Below, in pieces: positions 18,326-25,733 of a stretch of DNA of 64,000 nt (its first letter is position 1; each line of letters starts with the position of its first letter). The stretch is from an uncultured Methanoregula sp. (GTDB lineage Archaea > Halobacteriota > Methanomicrobia > Methanomicrobiales > Methanospirillaceae). A program made the translations under genes and the position numbers. The stretch lies in the NCBI RefSeq assembly GCF_963662735.1, contig NZ_OY759744.1, forward strand, positions 496,001 to 560,000, written 5' to 3'. The notes under the pieces are model-generated. The model was not told where the DNA came from. It was given only the letters and a program-made list of their open reading frames with translations, and searched no databases.

Positions 18326-19126
18326 ATGAACACGGTTACACTCACAGTAAAAAAGGTACCGGAACTCTTCCTTGAGTGCGAGAAGGTTAACCCCGATGCA
18401 TTTGCCGGCATGAACGCCGCCCAGATAGCAAAACTTCCCGCATACCAGGGCAAGGAGATCTCCACACTCGGCGAATATTTCACCGTTGCGGGAGAAGCAG
18501 GCGCAACCGCTGCTGATACAAAAATTGTCATCAATGGCGACTGCTCGAAGATGAAGTATATCGGCGCCAAGATGAGCGCCGGCGAGATGGTTGTCAACTC
18601 GGCCTGCGATATGTACACCGGCAGCTGGATGACCGGTGGCAAGCTCTACGTCAAAGGCGATGTCCACTCGTTTTGCGGCCTTGCAATGGCAGGCGGCGAG
18701 TTCATCATCGATGGCAATGCAGGCAACTACCTCGGCGCTGCCTACCGTGGCGACTGGAGAGGTATGAGCGGCGGCGTCCTCCGCGTGAAGGGCAATGCAG
18801 GCTCCGATGTCGCAAGTTTCATGACCGGCGGTGAAATGATCATCGAAGGCAATGTCGATATCCACATCGGTACCCACATGGAAGGCGGCAAGATCATCGT
18901 CAAGGGCAACGCGAACCGCCGGGTCGGCGGCCAGCTTGTCAAGGGAGAGATCTACGTCTTTGGCTCGATCAACGTCATGATGCCCGGCTTCAGGCCGGTC
19001 AATGAAGTTGATCTTGATGTCGATGGTACCAAGGCAAAATTCGTCGAATTCATCGGTGACCTTGGCGAGCGCCACCCAAAGCGAAAAGGCGAGACCGTCT
19101 ACGGCAAGCTCTATATGAAAAAATAA
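18326..19126 (+). CDS. fwdC: Formylmethanofuran dehydrogenase subunit C, copy 1
   Basis: 266 aa. Resembles the C-terminal glutamate-synthase-like right-handed beta-helix (GXGXG repeats). Repeated GG(K/E)hhhxGN units run from residue 95 to 215, for example GGKLYVKGDV, GGEFIIDGNAG and GGKIIVKGNA. FwdC is a structural subunit linking FwdA and FwdB/D. It is the last gene of the operon; the stop lies in an A/T-rich dyad that may terminate transcription. Confidence 0.94.
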   Translation: MNTVTLTVKKVPELFLECEKVNPDAFAGMNAAQIAKLPAYQGKEISTLGEYFTVAGEAGATAADTKIVINGDCSKMKYIGAKMSAGEMVVNSACDMYTGSWMTGGKLYVKGDVHSFCGLAMAGGEFIIDGNAGNYLGAAYRGDWRGMSGGVLRVKGNAGSDVASFMTGGEMIIEGNVDIHIGTHMEGGKIIVKGNANRRVGGQLVKGEIYVFGSINVMMPGFRPVNEVDLDVDGTKAKFVEFIGDLGERHPKRKGETVYGKLYMKK

Positions 19127-19135
19127 TTTTTTATC
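19116..19135 (+). terminator. Likely terminator of the first fwd operon
   Basis: AAAAAATAATTTTTT spans the stop codon and is self-complementary, followed by an AT-rich tract. T-rich stretches of this kind terminate transcription in archaea. Inferred only from base composition. Confidence 0.45.
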
Positions 19136-19206
19136 ACGTACCAGCGTGCACATACCACCCATACACACGGTGAGGGAATGCACCCTCCTCACCGGTTTTG
19201 GGTGAA

Positions 19207-19785
19207 TTACTCTTTTTGTGCGGTTATAAGCGTAAGACCGTGCAGGTTGTTCCTGACAGTACAATCGGTAAATCCCGCCCGGGAGAGCGAGTCTCTGACT
19301 TCCTCTGCGTACCGGAACTTCGCGAATTGCAGGAACCGTCCGGGTGAAATTCGCTCCCTCTCCTGCCGGGCAATCTCACCATCCTTCTCAATAAACCCGA
19401 TAACAACAGTTCCCCCATAACGAAGTACCCGACAAGCTTCCTGAAACGGTTGGTCGATATCGTCCATGAAACAGATAACCGTCATCATCAGCACGAAACC
19501 AAATATGCCGGATCGATACGGAAGGGATTCTCCTGTTCCCTGAATTGCTTCAATCTCCCGCTGACGGGCCATAGCGAGAAGCTGTCGGGACGGGTCGAGA
19601 CCGTACCGGATGCCAAGCGGCGCGGCGAACCGGCCGGAGCCGACACCAATCTCGAGCGCCCGCCCATTAAGAATCGTGTAAGGGCGGAGGGCAGCCAGTT
19701 GATCCTTGTAGATCTCTTTGTGGGTATCGAACCAGCGATCGTAATCGGATGCAAACCGATCGAAAACGGCTAACGCCGGTTTCAT
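19207..19785 (-). CDS. Class I SAM-dependent methyltransferase
   Basis: 192 aa, UbiE/COQ5-like. The SAM-binding motif I is ALEIGVGSGRFA, followed by the acidic strand (YGLDPS), GTGESLPYRSGIF and the late FMDDIDQPFQEACRVLRYGGTVVIGF block. The substrate cannot be named. Its start overlaps the end of the upstream gene by 4 nt (ATGA), so the two are probably translated together. Small methyltransferases beside unknown acidic proteins are common in Methanomicrobiales. Confidence 0.88.
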   Translation of the reverse strand: MKPALAVFDRFASDYDRWFDTHKEIYKDQLAALRPYTILNGRALEIGVGSGRFAAPLGIRYGLDPSRQLLAMARQREIEAIQGTGESLPYRSGIFGFVLMMTVICFMDDIDQPFQEACRVLRYGGTVVIGFIEKDGEIARQERERISPGRFLQFAKFRYAEEVRDSLSRAGFTDCTVRNNLHGLTLITAQKE

Positions 19786-20111
19786 GCCTCCCTGCCTCCG
19801 GGAGGAAGCCGCATTTTCATCTTCTCCCGGATCGATGTTTCGATCTCTTTCATTTTCGTTATGCCGGGTTCGCCTTCACGGAAGTAGTAGAGCAGGAGAT
19901 GAAAATAATCTGAGGTCAGGTCCTGGAACTCTTTCCGGTACCGCACTTCAACACTCTGATCCCCGGCAAATCCCTTGACCGAAATGAAGTGCTCCTGCTC
20001 GAACGAGAAGTAGGGGCGCTTCAGATGCGGGTACTGTTTCACCGTGCCAAAGGATGCGAGAAATGTGAGAAAACCTGATGAGAGCGGCTCATCGAGGACA
20101 AACTCTTTCAT
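19782..20111 (-). CDS. Conserved-looking protein of unknown function, coupled to a methyltransferase
   Basis: 109 aa. Soluble, charged, with an aromatic-rich middle (YPHLKRPYFSFEQEHF) and a Lys/Glu-rich C-terminal helix. No motif recognised. It overlaps the downstream methyltransferase gene by 4 nt and lies 37 nt after the cysteine desulfurase gene, so the three probably form one operon. A substrate-recruiting partner of the methyltransferase is possible but unsupported by any motif. Confidence 0.65.
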   Translation of the reverse strand: MKEFVLDEPLSSGFLTFLASFGTVKQYPHLKRPYFSFEQEHFISVKGFAGDQSVEVRYRKEFQDLTSDYFHLLLYYFREGEPGITKMKEIETSIREKMKMRLPPGGREA

Positions 20112-20148
20112 CAGCGAACCATCAACGCAGACCTTGGTCTGGATGGAT

Positions 20149-21336
20149 TTAACGATCCGAATGTTCTGCCACCTCCCGCACCGCCTCTGCTGCCAGCAGG
20201 CATTCTTCCCAGGTATTGAGATGGGAAAAGCTCGCCCTCACGCAGCCGTTCCCGCCATCGATCCGTTCATGGACGAGCGGGGAGCAGTGGAGGCCGGTCC
20301 GGGTGATGACGCGGTACGCCCTGGCAAGGATATAGCCGGCCTCGTCGTTGTTGAGATTCCGGATGTTGAAGGAAACCACCGGGAGATCGGGAGCTGGAGT
20401 GTAAAGCGTGATCCCCGGATCCCGCTTGAGTTCCCCGGTGAAGAGATCGATGAGTTCCCGGTTCTTCTTCCCGATCGCTTCGAGTCCTTCCTGTTCTATA
20501 TACCGGATGCCGGCAAGGAGCGAGGCGATGCCGGGATAGTTCGGCGTCCCGGCCTCGAACTTTTGCGGCATTTCCAATGGATGTGCGAACGACCGGGAAT
20601 CAGTTCCGGTACCTCCCTGCCGGGTGGGGGCAATGACCTCCGGGTCACGAAGGTAAAATCCGCCAATGCCGGGAAGGCCAAAAAGGGCCTTGTGACCAGT
20701 GAAGACAAAAGCACCTGCGGGAATCTCGGACAGGTTTACCGGGATGAGCCCTCCGGTCTGAGCCCCATCAACAATGAAAAAAATGTTGTTAGCTGCAAGG
20801 TATTCCGCAATGGACCGGATATCCTGCACCGAACCGAGCACATTGCTCCCATGGGTCATCACAACCAGCCGGGTCTCGGGGAGGATGGCGTTTTTGATCG
20901 CCGTGATGGAGATCCGGGCATCGTGGAACGGAACCGTTGTGAGCGAGAGCCGGCCTTCCTGTTCAAGCACAGAGAGCGGGCGGAGAACAGAGTTGTGCTC
21001 CAGTTCCGTAGTGACAGCATGGAAGGGAGTGTTGTGGTTTTTCACAAACCCATGAATGAGCAGGTTGAGCGAATCCGTTGCATTCTGGGTGAAGACGAAA
21101 TGATCCGGTTTCTCTGCCTGGAAAAACCCGGCCAGGGCTTCCCGGGCTTCTGCGGGATAATCGGTGGCACTGCCGGTCGTGGACCGCCCGGGCTCGAAGA
21201 AAGGGGTCTCCAGGCACCGGGCCACTTCAGCCAGAACACCGGGGGGTTTTGGCCACGAGGTTGCAGCATTATTGAGATAGATGAGCGGAGGTCCCACGGT
21301 TTCCCGAAGATCTGCCATGGAATTCATGTTGAACAT
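20149..21336 (-). CDS. Cysteine desulfurase / class V aminotransferase family protein
   Basis: 395 aa. PLP enzyme: Schiff-base Lys in FTGHKALFG, PLP-binding Asp in IVDGAQTGG, catalytic Cys in TGLHCSPLVHE, and the N-terminal YLNNAATSWPKP. It would release sulfur (or selenium) from cysteine as an enzyme-bound persulfide. The family resembles desulfurases not linked to a SufU/IscU scaffold. GAGGAG is only 2 nt before the first ATG, so ATG 21327 (residue 4) may be the true start. Sulfur-relay genes 2-5 kb away are possible acceptors. Confidence 0.9.
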   Translation of the reverse strand: MFNMNSMADLRETVGPPLIYLNNAATSWPKPPGVLAEVARCLETPFFEPGRSTTGSATDYPAEAREALAGFFQAEKPDHFVFTQNATDSLNLLIHGFVKNHNTPFHAVTTELEHNSVLRPLSVLEQEGRLSLTTVPFHDARISITAIKNAILPETRLVVMTHGSNVLGSVQDIRSIAEYLAANNIFFIVDGAQTGGLIPVNLSEIPAGAFVFTGHKALFGLPGIGGFYLRDPEVIAPTRQGGTGTDSRSFAHPLEMPQKFEAGTPNYPGIASLLAGIRYIEQEGLEAIGKKNRELIDLFTGELKRDPGITLYTPAPDLPVVSFNIRNLNNDEAGYILARAYRVITRTGLHCSPLVHERIDGGNGCVRASFSHLNTWEECLLAAEAVREVAEHSDR

Positions 21337-21534
21337 ATCTCCTCAAGGTTCTTTTGACCGGCATGGTAAATACCGTAATTTCCGAAAGTGCTGGGTGGAA
21401 AAACTCCCTTGCCGGATACGACCAGCTGGCCTGAATTCCGGCGGACACGCGTCGTTAATTTCAATACCCTAATAAGGAGTGAATGATAATAGATTTATGT
21501 TACCTGGAATCAGGGCATACACGAGGTTATCACA

Positions 21535-21798
21535 ATGGACAAATACGTGTGCATGATGTGCGGTCATATCTATGACCCGGCGGTCGGAGAATCAAAGGCA
21601 TTCACCACGATCCTGTGCAATTCGAAAAAGATGGAGGATTACCAGTGCAAAATTATGTCGGCAGACCCGATCAAGGCCGGCACTGACTTCGCCGCCATTC
21701 CGGCAGACTGGAAATGCCCCACCTGCGGTCACCCCAAGTCGTATTACCGCAAACAGGTTCCGGACACACTTACCGCAATGCGGACGATCAGCTACTGA
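21535..21798 (+). CDS. Rubredoxin-like protein with an internal insertion
   Basis: 87 aa. It has both halves of a rubredoxin: KYVCMMCGHIYDPAVGE (Cys 6 and 9) and IPADWKCPTCGHPKSYY (Cys 61 and 64). Normal rubredoxins have about 50 residues; here about 22 extra residues lie between the halves and bring two more cysteines (28 and 38). The C-terminus is also longer. A one-electron carrier role is expected from the iron site; the insertion may bind a partner or a second metal. It diverges from the cysteine desulfurase. Confidence 0.85.
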   Translation: MDKYVCMMCGHIYDPAVGESKAFTTILCNSKKMEDYQCKIMSADPIKAGTDFAAIPADWKCPTCGHPKSYYRKQVPDTLTAMRTISY

Positions 21799-21955
21799 CG
21801 TAACCCGTCAGTTCACTCTTTTTATATCAGTAAATTTCCCCCACGGGTTGTTCCGTTCTATTAAGCAGGGGAAAACAACAGCTGTCGATTGAGGGAGAGG
21901 CGGAAACAAACGTAAGGGAAACCTGGCACACTCCTGCCCCGCACAACACCAAAGT

Positions 21956-22204
21956 TTAGTTGCCCGATACCAGCGGAACCTGACCTTCAATGGAATCCCG
22001 GTAGAGCCGCTCGGGGAACGTTGCGTGGTTGAGAGAAGCATACAGCGGGTAGGATACCGGTGCATGGAATTTCGTTGTCTTATCAGAGAAGACCACTGCC
22101 ATTGTCCGCGTGCTCACATCGTAGCCCAGTTCGCGGATCCTGTTGGATACTTTCCTGTCCCAAACCATGTTCATGAAAATTCCCTCGCAGAGCGCACCCG
22201 ACAT
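21956..22204 (-). CDS. Small protein with KTSC-like domain
   Basis: 82 aa. The segment VSNRIRELGYDVSTRTMAVV followed by a short hydrophobic strand, and the ending YPLYASLNHATFPERLY, match the general pattern of the KTSC domain (about 60 residues, function unclear, possibly nucleic-acid related). Two starts are possible: ATG 22204 (GAGG 6 nt upstream) and ATG 22174 (GAGGG 7 nt upstream). The second leaves almost only the domain. The gene borders the repeat array at 22308-22650. Confidence 0.6.
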   Translation of the reverse strand: MSGALCEGIFMNMVWDRKVSNRIRELGYDVSTRTMAVVFSDKTTKFHAPVSYPLYASLNHATFPERLYRDSIEGQVPLVSGN

Positions 22205-22307
22205 GAGTGCCTCACGCGGCTATGTGGCAGGGGAGGGGATAAGGATTGGGATGCAGCCAACAGTAAAAATCGGGTTGAAGGAATTTGAGAAACCATTCAT
22301 GGATTTT

Positions 22308-22650
22308 TTTATCGCGATCCGGATCCCGATTGAAAATATGATCCGGATCAATCAAACCCTGATTCAAAACTTTTCATCAAACCTTGATTTTTATTTTTCA
22401 ACCAGACTTTGATTAAAAAAATTTAAGCAGACCTTGACTAAAAAACCCGGCCCGGGAAAAGGGCTCTGACGGAAAATAAACCTGCAGGCTGATGTAAACC
22501 TGTTTACCTTTTTATCATCGAACCTTGATTGAAAAATTGTGGGCAGACTTTGATTGAAAAATGTTCATCAAACCCTGATTGAAAATTTTTCATCGCGATC
22601 ACGATCCCGATTGAAAACCTGATCCTGATCAACCGGACTCTGGTTGAAAA
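22308..22650. repeat. Two-block array of about 25-bp imperfect repeats
   Basis: Ten copies of a motif near RACCYTGATTGAAAA occur at measured spacings. GATT-type ends fall at 22331, 22364, 22389, 22414 and 22439, then at 22530, 22555, 22580, 22612 and 22645. Spacing is 33-25-25-25 in the first block and 25-25-32-33 in the second. The first 60 bp of block 1 and the last 60 bp of block 2 are also similar (ATCGCGATC...GATCCCGATTGAAAA). The spacer between blocks is 90 bp. Conserved cores are too short and AT-rich for CRISPR; iteron-like protein-binding sites are one reading. Confidence 0.7.
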
Positions 22651-22685
22651 TATCCGGCAAGTTCATGAAACGGGCAGGATGATTG

Positions 22686-23555
22686 TTATCCCTGCACCAT
22701 CTTCGTAATCTCTTTCTTGAATTCATCAAACTCGAGCTCATCGAGCTGCTCCGGCAGCATCGACCCGGTGGATGCCTGCCGGTAGATCCAGTAGATGATC
22801 TTGTCCACGACACGGAGTACATCCTCCTGCAATTTCACATCGATCAGGTGCCGGCCGATCTTCGGGTGGCGGCCCCGGTGGCCCCCGACCGTGATCCGGT
22901 ATTCCGGTGGCGTTCCGCTGATAAGATGGAACGGGCAGGGCATGATACAGAACCCGCACTCCATGCACTTGCTTGTCTGGAGAACGATCACGCCATCCTC
23001 GACCTCGATTGCTTTCTCACGGCAATAGTGAACACAGGTTCCGCATCCCGTGCAGAGCCCGGGGTCCCGGATGGGCCGCTGGATGCCGGTTATTCCAATC
23101 TCGTTGAGCCGTTCGCTCTCGCAGCCGTTCGGGCAGGACGAGATGGCGATCCGGACCTTGACCGGCAGCTCCTTGCCGAAGAACTTTTTATCGATCTCCT
23201 CGGCCAGTCCAACGGAATCGATGATCCCGAACTTGCAATGCCGGGTCCCAAGGCAGGAGGTGATATTCACGACCTCTTCGCGCTCGGCCCCGAGCGAAGT
23301 ACCGTTCGCTTCCAGCTCAGCGAGAAGGCCATCGAGCTTCGATGGGTCCACGTGCGGGAACTCCATGGTCTGGCGGGTGGTGAGATGAATCTTCTCAACC
23401 CCGTACCGCGATGCAATCTCCCCTACCTCCTTTATCTGGGCAGGTGTGATCATACCGGCAGGCATCCGGAGCCGGACAATACAGAAGTCCGGGTTGCGTT
23501 CGGTAATGATACCGCCCTTGGTGAAGAGATCCTGGTTTATCGTTACACGGCGTGC
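22686..23555 (-). CDS. Small sulfite/nitrite reductase-like siroheme protein
   Basis: 289 aa from ATG 23555 (MARRVTINQD); a frame to 23579 has no better ribosome site. Siroheme-[4Fe-4S] ligands follow C-x5-C (Cys 102 and 108) and C-x3-C (Cys 142 and 146, SSCPNGC). Two further [4Fe-4S] motifs follow: CTGCGTCVHYC and CMECGFCIMPC. This is the layout of the small dissimilatory sulfite reductase-like proteins of methanogens, whose substrates are mostly unknown. The first half (TTRQTMEFPHV) binds siroheme or anion in related enzymes. It diverges from the gene at 23643, next to sulfur-relay genes. Confidence 0.87.
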   Translation of the reverse strand, partial: ARRVTINQDLFTKGGIITERNPDFCIVRLRMPAGMITPAQIKEVGEIASRYGVEKIHLTTRQTMEFPHVDPSKLDGLLAELEANGTSLGAEREEVVNITSCLGTRHCKFGIIDSVGLAEEIDKKFFGKELPVKVRIAISSCPNGCESERLNEIGITGIQRPIRDPGLCTGCGTCVHYCREKAIEVEDGVIVLQTSKCMECGFCIMPCPFHLISGTPPEYRITVGGHRGRHPKIGRHLIDVKLQEDVLRVVDKIIYWIYRQASTGSMLPEQLDELEFDEFKKEITKMVQG

Positions 23556-23642
23556 CATAGTACAGAACAGCATTGGCACCGCAACGGGATAATGGTGTAC
23601 GTTTACAAATGATTATAGTACAGCATACCCAATTATGTACTG

Positions 23643-24215
23643 ATGACGAAGCAGTCCGAATACATGGAGGCTTTTTTCGGGGTGGAGCTCAACCAGAAAT
23701 TCGAGGACATGGTCAACGAACTCAAGGATGTCGAGGAGAACTTAAAAGAGCTCTCCAAGGAGATCGCCAAACTCGGAGGAAACATCCCCCCCGAGGAGTT
23801 CAAGGAAGTGTTGAAAGAGTGCCGGGCTACGGCGTACGAGCACGCCCAGCAGATCAAGGACGTCCGGACGTTCCTTGATTTCTATTTAAAATCCGACAAG
23901 ACTTCCACCCATATCATTCTCGAACGGGACGCCTACATGAAAATCTACCAGATCTTCAAGTGGGACGGAGCCGACGTACGGGACCTCAAACGCTGGATCA
24001 AAGAGCTCAAAGAGATCACCGATAAGATAGGCCTGAATATGCGGGACCTCATCAACTTCAAGAAACTTACGGCAATGCCGGTCCCGGAAGAGCTCATGAA
24101 GTTCCCGGTCTATGCTTTCGACCGGCAGGGTTACTGCCTGACCGGCCCCGGTTTTGACCAGGTGATGCATATCGACGAAGTTCGCGAAAAAATCGCTGAA
24201 AACTCCCAGGCATAA
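23643..24215 (+). CDS. Helical protein of unknown function in the sulfur island
   Basis: 190 aa. Residues 20-50 and 105-130 are rich in Lys, Glu and Leu with heptad spacing and are probably coiled coils. The C-terminus has an aromatic/proline segment (FPVYAFDRQGYCLTGPGF) with the only cysteine besides Cys60. No known motif. The gene starts 87 bp from the siroheme protein on the other strand with little leader, possibly leaderless. Co-regulation with the siroheme protein is inferred. Confidence 0.7.
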   Translation: MTKQSEYMEAFFGVELNQKFEDMVNELKDVEENLKELSKEIAKLGGNIPPEEFKEVLKECRATAYEHAQQIKDVRTFLDFYLKSDKTSTHIILERDAYMKIYQIFKWDGADVRDLKRWIKELKEITDKIGLNMRDLINFKKLTAMPVPEELMKFPVYAFDRQGYCLTGPGFDQVMHIDEVREKIAENSQA

Positions 24216-24372
24216 GCCCTCCATTTTTTTCCATCCCCCTCCGTTTTTCTTTTTCTCAGCTGCACACTGATGATGGGTCATACAGATATGCACCGGAGAT
24301 TAACCGGATTAACAATTTATCATTTACCCGTCGAATAATTTCACCAGATTTATTAACTCTCATCAAAAATGT

Positions 24373-24912
24373 ATGATCATGGCCGAAACCAAGGCGAAAA
24401 ACAATGACGCTTCATCGTGGCTGGACACTCTTGCCCGGAACCCGCTCTATGTCGGGATCGCAATCGGTATCCTCGCTGCGCTTGTGCAGGTCCTCCTGAT
24501 CAGTGCGGGCGGCCCGGAAGCCTACGGCTTCTGTGTTGCCTGCCACACCAGGGATGTAGTAAATACTGCAGTGAACGATGTTGCCGGAACGAAACTCGCG
24601 GTAGCAGCGATCTCGCAGAACGCAATCCTCCCGGTCCTGACCGTGGTCGGTGTCCTCATCGGGGCATTTATCTCGGCAAAAGCCTACACGGAGTTCAGGA
24701 CAAAAACCGGTAACGCTGCCTCGTACCTCTGGTACGCAATCGGCGGCCTGCTTTTTATGATCTTTGCCCTTTTCATGGGAGGCTGCCCGTACCGCATCGG
24801 GCTCCGGATCGGTTACGGCGATGTGGTTGCCTTCATCGGGCTTCTCGGGATTATTGCCGGGGTCCTCATCGGTATTAAAGTGGCAACCAGGCTCATGGAG
24901 CGTGAGGCATAA
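24373..24912 (+). CDS. YeeE/YedE-type transporter, N-terminal half
   Basis: 179 aa with four to five hydrophobic helices (about 24-45, 76-100, 115-138, 148-170). Family features are the GFCVACHTRDVV segment after the first helix and GGCPYRIG in the second half. YeeE/YedE proteins import thiosulfate or related sulfur or selenium species, and usually form one chain of about 350-400 aa. Here the protein is split into two genes joined by a TAATG overlap (24910-24914). ATG 24379 is an alternative start. Confidence 0.85.
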   Translation: MIMAETKAKNNDASSWLDTLARNPLYVGIAIGILAALVQVLLISAGGPEAYGFCVACHTRDVVNTAVNDVAGTKLAVAAISQNAILPVLTVVGVLIGAFISAKAYTEFRTKTGNAASYLWYAIGGLLFMIFALFMGGCPYRIGLRIGYGDVVAFIGLLGIIAGVLIGIKVATRLMEREA

Positions 24913-25433
24913 TGGTAGCTGCAGGCTGGCTCACCAAGAACATTGCCGTCATCGCGGTCCCCATCGTCACGATCATAATCGGTATCATCATCGGCTGGCT
25001 CGGGCAGAGGTCCGGGTTCTGCTCGATTGGCGGTTTCCGTGACTTCTTCCTCTTCAAGCACACCCGGCTTCTCTACGGCTATATTGCGCTCATCATCGGG
25101 GCATTCATCGGTTACCTGGTATTCTGGCTGATCACCCCCTCGGCATTCGAGCACTTCTTCTGGCTTGCAACGAGCGGGTTCACTCCGGTTCCCGGTGCAC
25201 CGGCGGGTCTCACGGTAGTCGGGTATATCGTTCTTGCCGTTATTGGCGGGATCGCAGTGGGTATAATCGGAGTCCTGCTCGGAGGCTGTCCGCTCAGGCA
25301 GGTTGTCATGACATCAGAAGGAAACATCAAGTCGCTCTGCTTTGTCATCGGCATGTGCATAGGCTCGGTTGTCTTCGCGATGTGGGTCTCCGGCTGGGGC
25401 GTCGCTCTCCTTAAAGCGGCAGGAATTGCGTAA
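24912..25433 (+). CDS. YeeE/YedE-type transporter, C-terminal half
   Basis: 173 aa, four to five helices. It carries the matching motifs RSGFCSIGGFRDFFLF and LLGGCPLRQVV, so it is homologous to the preceding protein, and the two should form a pseudo-twofold channel. The conserved Cys in each GFC and GGCP motif is expected to pass a sulfur species across the membrane. The start overlaps the preceding stop by one base, and TusA follows after 9 nt, the usual transporter/TusA pairing. Confidence 0.85.
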   Translation: MVAAGWLTKNIAVIAVPIVTIIIGIIIGWLGQRSGFCSIGGFRDFFLFKHTRLLYGYIALIIGAFIGYLVFWLITPSAFEHFFWLATSGFTPVPGAPAGLTVVGYIVLAVIGGIAVGIIGVLLGGCPLRQVVMTSEGNIKSLCFVIGMCIGSVVFAMWVSGWGVALLKAAGIA

Positions 25434-25442
25434 GGTGGAACC

Positions 25443-25670
25443 ATGACTGCAAAGAACCTCGATATTACCGGCAAAGTCTGCCCATACTGCCTCCTCGTGG
25501 TGCAGAAGCATGCAAAGGCCCTGAAACCTTCCGATGAACTCGTCATAACCTGCGACCATCCCCCTGCGGCGACCACGACAATCCCGCAGTTTGCGAAGGA
25601 TGAGGGACTTGCGATTGACTCAAAGAAAGTATCGTCCGGCGTCTGGGAGATCCGGCTGAGTAAAAAATAA
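25443..25670 (+). CDS. TusA/SirA-family sulfur carrier
   Basis: 75 aa, whole-protein TusA fold. The usual CPxP motif reads CPYC here (Cys 13 and 16), so a second Cys replaces the second Pro. The end of the fold (VSSGVWEIRLSKK) is typical. TusA carries persulfide sulfur on the first Cys; with YeeE it accepts sulfur taken up, and with DsrE proteins it passes it on. The second Cys could allow a disulfide or release step. In YedE/YedF pairs the family is also tied to selenium. Confidence 0.9.
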   Translation: MTAKNLDITGKVCPYCLLVVQKHAKALKPSDELVITCDHPPAATTTIPQFAKDEGLAIDSKKVSSGVWEIRLSKK

Positions 25671-25733
25671 CCTGATTTCATTAACACAACCCATAAATAA
25701 TCAGGTTCATGAAACGCTTAGGAGAGCCACGTC

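Noticed and set aside
20044..21357. 437-codon frame opposite the cysteine desulfurase
   Set aside because: Antisense shadow of a gene with clear PLP motifs.
22308..22650. CRISPR array
   Set aside because: Conserved core is only about 15 bp and imperfect, spacing is 25-33 bp, and no cas genes are near.
24530..24560. Haem c motif CVACH in the YeeE-like protein
   Set aside because: The segment matches the conserved (G/F)xCxAC-x-RD region of YedE/YeeE proteins; a single CxxCH in a membrane loop is better explained by that family.
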